Virus record (IMG/VR): IMGVR_UViG_3300028597_000052
Coordinates: 1 to 31,073 of that record
Direction: 5' to 3' (one strand)
Origin: a virus
Length of the DNA: 31,073 nt
The notes below the pieces were generated by a model, which saw nothing but the letters and a program-made list of their open reading frames with translations, ran no database searches and was not told the origin of the DNA. Below, piece after piece: positions 7,969 to 17,500 of the stretch (position 1 is its first letter; each line of letters starts with the position of its first letter). Made by a program: the position numbers and the translations under genes.

Positions 7969-8414
7969 ATCTTCCGGACCCTAAGCTGGACGGTGTTGAA
8001 CACATCAACACCTGGACAAAGGCCGTCACCCGCTTTGGACGGCGCATCACCAACCTCTCGGACGTTCCCACGAACCATCCTACCTACGGTCGTTTCCGTA
8101 CGATGGAAGGTCTCTGGTACTACCTGCGTACTGGGATGCAGCACGAGGACCTACGTGCCATGACTGGTTTCGAGGCGAAAGCTTACGGAACCAAACTGGA
8201 AGTGGTCTGGAACAAGACTTTCTACGAGGACATCAAGGTCGGCATCAGGGCCAAGATCGATATGGACGAGGAACTCACCACAGCAATGCGGGAAGAGATC
8301 CTACCGTTCGAACACTACTACGTCTACAATGGCAAAGTGGTGGTACCAAAGTCGGCGAAAGTCTTCTGCGGTATCCTCGAGGAAATTCGCAACGACATCA
8401 CCCTCGGCAGGTGA
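7965..8414 (+). CDS. Probable NADAR/YbiA-like N-glycosidase-fold protein
   Basis: The ATG at 7965 overlaps the upstream stop, with GGAGG close by; 149 residues, about the size of E. coli YbiA (160). Landmarks of the NADAR family appear in order: GRRITNLSDVP (25-35) for the N-terminal G-FSNF segment, FRTMEGLWYYLRTG (44-57) for TSEHYFQAQK with Glu48, GFEAKAYGTKL (68-78) for the SPxxARxxGR segment, Trp82, then IKVGIRAKIDMDEELTTAM (90-108) for the MxxALRAKFxQxxELRxxL helix, and PFEHYYVYNG near the active-site end. Family members cleave N-glycosidic bonds; some reverse ADP-ribosylation of guanine in nucleic acids, the antitoxin to DarT-type enzymes. A phage copy could counter host defence, but this is inference and catalysis is not shown. 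Confidence 0.55.
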   Translation: MNLPDPKLDGVEHINTWTKAVTRFGRRITNLSDVPTNHPTYGRFRTMEGLWYYLRTGMQHEDLRAMTGFEAKAYGTKLEVVWNKTFYEDIKVGIRAKIDMDEELTTAMREEILPFEHYYVYNGKVVVPKSAKVFCGILEEIRNDITLGR

Positions 8415-8420
8415 GTCACT

Positions 8421-8463
8421 ACGGAGCGGGAAACCGCTCCGTACCTCCTCCTTTCTTTTTTTT
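8421..8463 (+). terminator. Rho-independent terminator
   Basis: ACGGAGCGG (8421-8429), GAAA tetraloop, CCGCTCCGT (8434-8442): a perfect 9-bp stem, followed after a short pyrimidine spacer by a run of T (8455-8463). It lies 6 bases after the stop of the NADAR-like gene and should end that operon. Confidence 0.8.
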
Positions 8464-8496
8464 GTCCATGCTGTGTATCTTACAGAGGGATTCGCC

Positions 8497-9507
8497 ATGC
8501 CGGGCGCATTAGCAAACACTATTTTCCAGGGCAACTCCCGCGACGCGATGATCGTGGAGGATGCCTACAAGATCTCTACGAACGAAACACGCAACAGTGT
8601 GTTCGAAGCATCGAAGGGTATCTACAAAGATGCTGTCAAGGGGATGTACGCCAACAAGGGATCTGTGCGTGAACTGGCCAGTATTCTGCGCGATGCGAAG
8701 AACGGCAACGTCGATAAAGTCGATATGCTTGGCCGTACTCTGGGGATGTTTGGTAGCAGTCTGCCTAGCCTTCTTGGTACTCTGGGTGGTACGCTCAAGA
8801 ACAAGCTCGAAGCGGTAGCCGGTGACTTCATCAGTGACGACGCTAAGAAGTTCATCAGCGTCATCTATAACAACGCCTCGACTCTCATCGGGGTGGCTGA
8901 TGTAAACAACGCCGAGAGCCTGCTGGAGTTCGTAAGCGAGCTGACCGGTAACAGTGAGCTGGCTCAGTTCGTTAACCTGGAAGCCGAGTCCGCATTGATC
9001 GCAGGCCTTGCCAACGAGCTGATGTCGTTCGGTATCCCTGAGTTGGTCGATGAAGCTATCCAGCAAGCGCGTGACGAGCGTGTCAGGGCCAATGCTTGGG
9101 CTTACATCTCGACTACGGCCGTAAACGGTTCTGACCTTCAGATGGTCAGCAAGATCATCGATGAGATCGGCCTGACGAAGTTCCTCGAGAACAACCCTGA
9201 CGCGATCAATTCCATCCTGTCCGGCTTCTTCTTCGGGACCAACGACACTGTCGATAAGTACGAGGCCAAGTTCGTCGAGCTGACCAACCTGCTGGTTAAG
9301 ATCAACGTGAACTGGAACAAGTACCTGAGGAACGGGGAATACATCCCTAGTCTCGGTCCTTACATCGCAGCTAGCGCTGACGCCAAGACTTTGTTCTATC
9401 TCCACGAGCCGCACAAGACCCTCACCATGACTGCAAAGGGCAAGCAGCCTCGCAGCATGACTGACGTGATCAAGGGCATGTATCCTGACGCGTACATTCC
9501 GACGTGA
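8497..9507 (+). CDS. Hypothetical helical protein, 336 aa (possible virion protein)
   Basis: The start is placed at ATG 8497 (MPGALANTIFQGN), which has AGAGGGA 6 bases upstream; the longer in-frame extension would run back through the preceding terminator and gene. The product is helical and soluble with a Gly/Leu-rich stretch around residues 80-98 (LGMFGSSLPSLLGTLGGTL). No family recognised. It has its own leader after a terminator and converges on two probable virion genes. A structural role is plausible from position only. Confidence 0.68.
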   Translation: MPGALANTIFQGNSRDAMIVEDAYKISTNETRNSVFEASKGIYKDAVKGMYANKGSVRELASILRDAKNGNVDKVDMLGRTLGMFGSSLPSLLGTLGGTLKNKLEAVAGDFISDDAKKFISVIYNNASTLIGVADVNNAESLLEFVSELTGNSELAQFVNLEAESALIAGLANELMSFGIPELVDEAIQQARDERVRANAWAYISTTAVNGSDLQMVSKIIDEIGLTKFLENNPDAINSILSGFFFGTNDTVDKYEAKFVELTNLLVKINVNWNKYLRNGEYIPSLGPYIAASADAKTLFYLHEPHKTLTMTAKGKQPRSMTDVIKGMYPDAYIPT

Positions 9508-9513
9508 CATAAG

Positions 9514-9534
9514 GGCCGGGGAAGTTCCCCGGCC
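9514..9534. terminator. GC-rich hairpin between convergent genes
   Basis: GGCCGGGG (9514-9521) and CCCCGGCC (9527-9534) around AAGTT. It sits 6 bases after the + gene stop and 10 bases before the end of the - gene. Only weak T content follows on the + strand (CTATGCTGTTT). Likely a shared bidirectional terminator. Confidence 0.6.
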
Positions 9535-9544
9535 TCTATGCTGT

Positions 9545-11491
9545 TTACGAACGATCGGTTGGGTTGGAGAGCATCTTGATCAACTCACCAGGCATCCCCG
9601 ACATCAAGCCGGAGGTGATGTGGTAAGGAGACTTCCACTGGTCGAACGCAGCACGCGTACGTGCCATGGTCAACTGCCACTTACGGGTGGCGTTGATGTG
9701 AACGTCCAGAGGGATTGCACCCAACGTGGCCAGATAGTCGGTCCACTTGTTGTCCTCGCCATACGTCGACTTGGACAGTGCTGCCATGGCTTGCTCACCG
9801 GCAGAACCGAACAGCGCCGAAGCAGCTGCGGTCATCACGCCGGAGGTCGAGTCGAAGCCCGGGTTGATAGGCATGGAGAGGATGGTCGACAGATCGACGA
9901 TAGTTACCGTCACGTCAATGCCGAGCACCTTACCACCTTTAGCCCAACCTACGTCACCCACACCACGTTCGATCGAGATAGACTCAACGAGCCCTTCCCG
10001 GATCATCGTGTGACCTTGGTTAAACACCTCAAGCAGTGGCGGACCATCGTAGGACGAACGACCGGTTGCACGAGGCAGGCCAAGGGCAAGGATCGCACCC
10101 AGTGGGATGAACAGGTTCTGCAGACGCACCCAGTCATCCGCCGCCCACGAACGCAGGTGGAGGGTGAAACTGGTCCGGTTGAGATCTGCCGATGAGGACT
10201 CATAGACCTTCTGGATGTCAGCGAAGGCGTTACCTGCCAGTGCGATGAAACCTTCTACCTGAGCCGCTGCAAGCACGCCCTTAGCGACGTCTGCAAAGAT
10301 CTCAATAGCGTAACCAACTGGCCCTGCGATGTTACCGTCTGCCAAGTTGAAGCGCTGCATACGTGCCTTGGAAGACATCGCATTCACTTCGGACTGGATG
10401 GACGATTCCGTCGCCTGGTTGTTGAAGCTATCGGAGTTGCTCGAGGTGAAGTTCGCACGGAAGGTTACGAAGTCGGCACCCATACGGGCTTCGGACTTGG
10501 CCTGGTTAACCATCGAGTCGACGTAACTTTGCTCGGTAGTATCGGCATCCGATTGGATCGCTTTCTTTGGATCATACTTACCTGAAAACGCGAGATAAGC
10601 TGACTGATACTCCGCTAGCGATGCCCCAGGGTCCTGCAGCTTCTTGATGCCTTCATCGATCCCGTCCTGCATGATCCGAGCGAACTCGTCTGCACGTTTG
10701 GCTGGATCTGACGTAAGACCGGACAATGCCTCGTTGACCATGTCGTGATAACGGTTCGCTAGGCGCTGAGCCCTGGTCGACATGGCGAATACGTCGATAC
10801 CGCCTTCCTTCATCGCAATGTCCGGGAAGATCCGGTGCATCTGCTCGATGTCGACTTTATCAGGAACCGATAGGGGGTCAAAGAAGCGTTTCTGTTGGTC
10901 GTTTACAAACCGAGGGGAAAGGCCCAGGTTCACAAACATCGCGTTCACATAGCCGCTCAGGGCGTACCAGAACGGGTACATGGCCGGCTTCAGGTAGTAA
11001 TACTTCGACCGCGGCATGTTCGCGAAGAACTTGATCATCGATCCAGCCAGAATGAACGGCTGCAATGGAAGCGTACCAATGAAACCTGCTACACGACCTA
11101 CCTCGAACCATACCGACGGTGCCCGACCCGTCCGCGCCATGGAACCTGCGTAGACGTTGTAGAAGTTACCGAAGAAGTTCATCATGGAGTTGAACTTGGG
11201 AACGCCCGCACGGATGTGGATCAGCTGCGAGTTATCATCAAGGACTTCACTCCACCAACGCCCAACGCCCTCCGAGGCAGAAAAGATCGGCTTGTGTTTC
11301 AGGTCACAGTTGTCCGTGAACTGAGGTAAAGGGTTGATCGCAAAGTGTCCGCCGATAGTGGTATCGATGAACTTCCTCGACGATGTGGTGTAATACCGAC
11401 GCTTGTTGTTGATTGCGTCAGACAGGGCGCTAGGCGGCGCCAGGAAGGCGTGACCTGCCCATTGCTTATCCAGCAGATACTTTCGTGCCAT
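9545..11491 (-). CDS. Probable virion structural protein, 648 aa
   Basis: ATG at 11491 (MARKYLLDKQWAG) with CGGAG 5 bases upstream. The product is 648 residues, with aromatic-rich N-terminal third (GNFYNVYAG, KYYYLKPAMYPFWYALSGY) that includes hydrophobic stretches near residues 130-155 and 170-195 which could touch a membrane, a helical charged centre (about 215-340), and a mixed C-terminal half with IDVTVTIVDLSTI strands and Gly/Ala-rich stretches. I cannot name a family. It lies directly downstream of the giant transglycosylase on the same strand, separated by a terminator-like hairpin, and in phiKZ-type phages this neighbourhood holds tail/virion proteins; hence the structural call, which is inference. 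Confidence 0.6.
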   Translation of the reverse strand: MARKYLLDKQWAGHAFLAPPSALSDAINNKRRYYTTSSRKFIDTTIGGHFAINPLPQFTDNCDLKHKPIFSASEGVGRWWSEVLDDNSQLIHIRAGVPKFNSMMNFFGNFYNVYAGSMARTGRAPSVWFEVGRVAGFIGTLPLQPFILAGSMIKFFANMPRSKYYYLKPAMYPFWYALSGYVNAMFVNLGLSPRFVNDQQKRFFDPLSVPDKVDIEQMHRIFPDIAMKEGGIDVFAMSTRAQRLANRYHDMVNEALSGLTSDPAKRADEFARIMQDGIDEGIKKLQDPGASLAEYQSAYLAFSGKYDPKKAIQSDADTTEQSYVDSMVNQAKSEARMGADFVTFRANFTSSNSDSFNNQATESSIQSEVNAMSSKARMQRFNLADGNIAGPVGYAIEIFADVAKGVLAAAQVEGFIALAGNAFADIQKVYESSSADLNRTSFTLHLRSWAADDWVRLQNLFIPLGAILALGLPRATGRSSYDGPPLLEVFNQGHTMIREGLVESISIERGVGDVGWAKGGKVLGIDVTVTIVDLSTILSMPINPGFDSTSGVMTAAASALFGSAGEQAMAALSKSTYGEDNKWTDYLATLGAIPLDVHINATRKWQLTMARTRAAFDQWKSPYHITSGLMSGMPGELIKMLSNPTDRS

Positions 11492-11514
11492 GCTAGCTCC
11501 GATGTGAAAAGGAA

Positions 11515-11536
11515 GTGGGCGGTTTTACCCGCCCAC
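11515..11536 (-). terminator. Terminator after the giant virion protein
   Basis: On the - strand GTGGGCGG (11536-11529), 6-base loop, CCGCCCAC (11522-11515), then TTCCTTTTC. An 8-bp perfect stem followed by a T-rich tail, 5 bases past the stop of the transglycosylase gene. The gene at 11491 starts only 23 bases later, so read-through probably also occurs. Confidence 0.6.
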
Positions 11537-11541
11537 GTTCA

Positions 11542-14500
11542 TCAGACTGCCGCCTTACCGCGCTTGACGGACAGAGGGTGCCTGGCTTGAGGCTCTGGAG
11601 CCTTTACGACTTGCTGCTTAGGCTGCTGACTTTGAACCGGCTGTTGCTGAGCCCCACCGCCGCCAACACCTTCCATGTTGTTTAGTCGGGCGAGGATGTT
11701 TTTCAGCTGCTGGTTCGAGTCCAGATCCACTTCGTACATCTTCTGCATGATGGACGAGAGCGACGCTGCGTTTGCTGCTGCCTCTGCTGCACCACGCTGC
11801 TGGGATTGCTCCGCAGCTGCTTGGGTAGCCGTAGGTGGTGGGACAAAGCCTGCGCTTGGAGCAAGCTGTTCTTGGAACGTCCCACCTCCACCATCTGCCG
11901 GCTTGTTGATCTCCTGAGCCACGCTCACCGGCATCACGCCGGTAGTACCAGCCCCTGGAGCCGCTGCCGAAGCAACGGAGGTCGGAGCTGTCGCAGGAGT
12001 TGCCGACGGAGTACCCGCAGAACCACCAGCCGCCGCAGCGGCAGCCGAAGCTGCACCAGCTGCCACCATCGCGTTCGGATCTTCCGATGCCGAAGACGGA
12101 GTAGCAGAACCGCCGGAGCCAGCTGCCGAAGCTGCTGCATCTTCCGGAGCAGGCGCTGCTGGCATCCCAGCCTTCTTCAGACCGATGCCCATCCGCTTGT
12201 TCATCTCAATCAACACTTCCTGCACCGTGCGATGCTGGGTCGGGTTGCCGGACTTGTAGTCCTTGTAGAAGATGGACGCGTTAGGCTTCAGAACGATGTT
12301 ACCTCCATCGCCCTTAGCGTAGGACATCTTGTCAGATCCGTTACCGACGTGTTTCCACGCAGGATCACCCGGAGGTGCCGACAGGAAGCGCTTAGCGCCA
12401 CCCAGGCCGAGGAAGTGACTCATGTACAAGTCAAGGTCAGTGACCTCCTTGCCCAGAGCCGTCTTCAACCCTTCGTAGTTTTCCTTGAGGTAGCAGACAC
12501 CGAGGATTGCATTTGCACGCGGATCCTTACGGTCCGCGTTAGGCGAGATACCGTAAATGGCGCCGTACTTACGCAGACACCCGCGCCACGTATCGCCAAT
12601 GAACTGGAACAAGCCAGCCGCCATGCCGTTGTCAGCATCAGGGTTCAGACCAGACTCGGTCGCCGCAACGTTCACAGCGATCTTCGGATCGAAGCCCACC
12701 ATCTTGGCCGCAGCCGTGATGATGGCGATCATAGCCGCCTTGTCTTTGCTGGTAGGTTCTGGGATCGAGTTAATGTCACCGCCCGTCCCGCCGCCTGGGT
12801 GCTGTACAGCCGTACCCATCGGACCAGTCATCAACAGAGAGCCGTCACCTTGACCTGTGGTGGACTGACCTTGCACACCACCTGCCACCGCACCACTACC
12901 GTAGATCTTCCCGTAGTTGGCAAGCGTAGGACCAGTCCGACCGATGTTGCCTTGACCACCTGCACCGGTAGTGTTACCCAGCGCAACGTTAGTCATCCGG
13001 TTCCCGAACTCGGCGTTCTTACCCTCGGTACGTTTCTGAGCTTCCAGCCCAGGCACGTCAAGCACCTTCGAGGAGTCGCCAGTGTCCAGTGCGTCGATGT
13101 AGAGCTTGGTCGAGCCCGACATCGTCTCCAACTCAACGCCAGGCCATGGGCTGTTGGCGATGGTCCAAACGGACTTGGAGGAGAACAGCGTTTCGGTTTG
13201 AGCTGCCGTGACTTCGTTCAGCACTTCCTTCATCAGGGGACCTGTGAGGTTACGTGCCGCATCCTTCGCATTGCCGTTGTAACGACGGCGAGACGAGATT
13301 GCGTATTGCAAGAACGCAGGCATGAATCGATAGGTAATCCAGCGATCCACGTCAGCACGTTGCACATCGTCAGCCGGCTTGAAGATGTCAAACACCTTCG
13401 CTTTCAGCTCGTCCGTGTTACCGGTGATCAGAGCCTTATCCGTGCCGCTATATTCAACGTGGTCCCAGTAGACTTCCTCAACCCGCTGCAGCTGCTCGCA
13501 CTTGTCGAGCTTGAACTCCTTAAGGCCGTACGTTTTGAAGCGCACTGCGGTTGGGATATCCAAGTTCTTCAGCTGCTTAGCCGCCATCATCGCAGCGCGC
13601 TGCTGATACGCCCCACCGCCGCCCATCATCGGCGCAGAGACCTTCACGCCTTTAGCGATCTCAGATGGCGCCGTACCGTCCTTACCCACCGACAGCGTGG
13701 TAGCTGCCTTAACGCCTGCCGCACTACCCGCAGCTGCTGCAACAGCCAGCTGACGATCAGCATCCTTCTTCTTAACCTCACGGCGGTCACGGACCATCTT
13801 GATGGCATCCGCTACGTCATCGGCGTCAGTGTCCAGATCGCTATCGAACGGAGAGGTGTCGGTATCGTTGTAGACGTCCTGCATGTTAGGCAGGTCGACA
13901 GTGGTCAGGAAGGTATCCAGGTCACCATCGCCAATGCCGGAGTCGGCAGAGGACAGCTCGGTGGTGTTCCGGATCTTCTGCATGGCCAAGCAGTGCGCCA
14001 GGTACACAGGACGGAAGCGGTTCTGCAACCACTGCATCAGCTGCTGTTGGTCCTTGGTGTTCTTCACGGAGAAGAGTTGCACGAAGGCATTGATGTCGAT
14101 ACGTTCTGGGTCGAGCGATGCTTGACCATCCCCGCCAATAGTCACGCCTTTAGTGCACAGCTTCTCGAGCTGCATCATCTTCTCGACGCGATCTTTATCG
14201 GTAGGTGCTACACCGTACTGAGTCATCCGCAGATACAGCAGCGGGAACTTCTTAGCCTGACTCGACTTGTAGTAGCGATAGCCTAGATACGCAGCACCGC
14301 CAACCACAGCGGCACCGATGATCAGTGGAGCACCAAGCGCACCAACGACGGCAGTACCAGCAGTCAATGCAGCGGAACCAACAGCCGCCGCACCAGTAGC
14401 GATAGCACCACCTGCCGCAGCCGCTCCAGAAGCTAACAACGGAGCTGCCGCGACAGCTCCTCGTCCCAACCATCCCAGAGGAGAGGTTACCGCACCGAGT

Positions 14501-17500
14501 GCGAAACGACCAGCACCAGCCAGGCCACGGCCAACCCAACCAGCAGCTCTACCGATATTGCCGCGGATACCACGACCGCTACGGAAGCCACGCTTAGGAC
14601 GACCCTTACCTTTGCCTTCTTTTCCACCACCGCCTCCAGTGATGTCAGCCAAGTCAGCAGCATTCTCAAGCATGCTGTTCTCGCCGGCTTCTTCAGTCAC
14701 CTCAGCCAGGTTGTCCAGCTTCTTGTTCATGTCCTTGTTCATCTTCTCGACAGCGTCGACGATGTCAGAGTTAGGGCCACCAGTACCTGCGTTAGCGTCA
14801 GCAGCGGCTGCCTTCTCTTTACGACGCCTCAAGATATCCTGCCAAGAGTACTCACGCACCCCGTCGCCATCCACGTCACCGTGGACATCCTCAGGATCGA
14901 ACCTCTTCTTCAAGAGTTCGTAGATGTTAGTCTGAACCTTCAGCTGCTCGACAGATACTTCGAATGCGGCTTCAGCCATCTCGGCTTCGAGCACACCCAC
15001 CTGTCCTTTGAGACCCTTCCCGCGCAGACGGTTGACCATCGTACCGATGCCGCGACCAACGCCTTTGACTGCTCTCCACATTCCCTTGTAGACCTTGCCT
15101 ACGAACTTACCGTAAGCGAGGGCAGCTTTGACGCCCAGCTTGGTTGCCTCAAGACCGACCTTGGCAAAGCCGCGACCGATAGTGAACAGAAGCGAACCGT
15201 TTCTGGAGTAGAACGACTTGTACTTGTCGATCTCTTCCTGGCTGATGATCTCGTTACCTTCGATGTCGAACACCGGCCCTTTGATGTCCTTGAGGGACAG
15301 GATCGGAGCGCCATCTTTGTCGCGGTAGTAACCTTTCTTCATCAGCTTGCTGCGGATGCGTGGTTCCTCATCCCCAGGGAAGTAAGCATCGAATTGGGTG
15401 AACTGATCTACTGCGATCTCAGCTACCTTCTTGACGCCTTTCCAGATCATGCCGTACGTGAAGCCGAAGTACGCACCCAGACCCTTAGCGGCGAAGCCCG
15501 CAGCCTTGACGCCGAAGCGAGCTGCACGACCAGCGATGGTTTCCCCACGGCCGTTCATCAAGCCCTTCTCAAACTCCTCAGCGGTCAAAACGACGTTGCC
15601 GTCACGATCCTTGACTTCACCGGTGATGTCATCGATGGACTGAATGACCTTCTTGGAGTTTACGTCGAAGTACCAGCCATTGCGGATACCCTTAGCGAGC
15701 AGACTCGGTTCAGGATCACCCATGACGTGGATATCGGAAACACCAAAACCGTCGAGGCGTTTGAACGGGAACTTAGCAGCTCCCCACGCGGCTTTACGGC
15801 CGAGGTTCAGGCCTTTGAAGATAGTGCTGTATGCAAACTTGGTGTAAGCTGCAAAGCCCTTAGCGGCGCCTTTAACAGCCTTGGCACCATTACGAGCACT
15901 CCAACCCAGAATACCGCCCAGAGTGATCCTGCGGGAACCACCGAGGCCTGGAGTCGGTGCTGGACCGCCTTCGCCTTCGCCTTCACCACCCTGACCTTGC
16001 TGTTGTAGCAAGGAAGCTATCAGGTCGAGGTACTCAACACCCAGGAAGGTGTTCTCGTTCAGCTTACCGTTACCGTCAGTCAGCGTGGTTGCCAGGGCGA
16101 TCAGAGCGTCAAGTCGCTTGTGAGTTTCCTCGTCAGCGGTCTTGTACATCTCTGGAGCAGTTACCTTGACCGTCACGGGAGCGGGGGCCGGAGGAGGACT
16201 CATCCCAGGGGACCACACGTAAGGCTGAGGCCCTGCTGCTGGATTACCGCGTGGACCGAACTTGCCGCGAAGGTTGCGATCGTCTTCGACATCATGGATG
16301 CCTTCAGCTTCACGCTTCTTCTTCTGCTCTTCCTCGAACCGCTTCTTGGCACGCTCTTTAGCGCTGAGCTTGACTTCGTCCTTCTTGGTAAGGTCTTTCT
16401 CCTCGCCCTCGTTGATCAGCTGATCGAAGAGATCATCCAGACGAATGCTATCACCATCCTGACCATTCCAGTCAGTCAGACCCATCTCACGCCAAGCACG
16501 ACGACCAACGACTTTAGACATGATGTCCATGCGAGTTGGGATATCGGCCAGCCCGCTTTGGGCACCGATGAACTTATCCCGCACGTCGTTGTAGAACCCA
16601 GTCTGCGTCTCGTCCCGACTATGTTGCCCGGTTTCCTTGTCAAGCGCGAACTTGTCAGCGAAGAAATCAATGATCTCTTTAGCCACCGACGGATCGGTCT
16701 TGCTCCACGCTTCCTCTTTGACGTACCGCTCAGGCTTGAAGTCGTTAGCATCGGATAGATCCCGCATCAGACGCACACGCAATGCGCGACGCGCTTCTGG
16801 GGTCAGCTCGTTAGCGTTCATCTCGGTGAGGATACTATCCACCGTATAACGAAGACTGGAGCCTGCGCCTTTGAGGGCGATCTTAAGATGCTGCTGATTC
16901 AGGGTCGAACGTTTGACCAAGCTACCGGTGTAATGACTCCACGCGGTCTCTTCCTGATCTTCGCCAGTCGCAATGGTCTTTACCCAGCGGTCAATGCTGG
17001 CCAGTTGCGCGGGAAGGATTTCGGTGACGGTCTTGTGGAAAAGATCGTCGAACATCGCAGGCTTGTCAAGCTCGTCAATACTGCGTCCGGAGATGGACGT
17101 TGAAGTACTGTGAGTGTCAAGCAGAGCCTTAAGGCCCGCTTGAGCGAGGCCGGTCTTGGAATCATAGTCGGTGTCACTTTTCGCCCACTCGTTGATCCGT
17201 TGCGGAATCCCGGTCAGGTTACGACGCAGGAAGTTATCGGTCTTTCTGATGAAACCGAAGCGCTCAAGCAACGGCTTGGCCATTTCAGCGCCGCGTCCAA
17301 GAGCCTCTTCACCCCACTCGCCTAGCTGATCGCCAGCCAGAGTGCCCAGGATGGAACCAGCCATCTGAGCCTTGGTACGACCGAAGTCTTCAGCGGACTT
17401 AAGCTGCGAATGGAACTCCAGGCCTTGACCCAGCATCTCAGAAGCGTTCTGGGAAATGCCGTTGAACAACTTCTTGGCGTAACCGGCAGCACCACCAAAG

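Noticed and set aside
11806-14286. 826-codon + strand open frame opposite the transglycosylase gene
   Set aside because: Its Arg/Ser/Cys/His-rich product is a typical antisense shadow of a GC-rich gene; the - frame holds the recognisable SLT domain.
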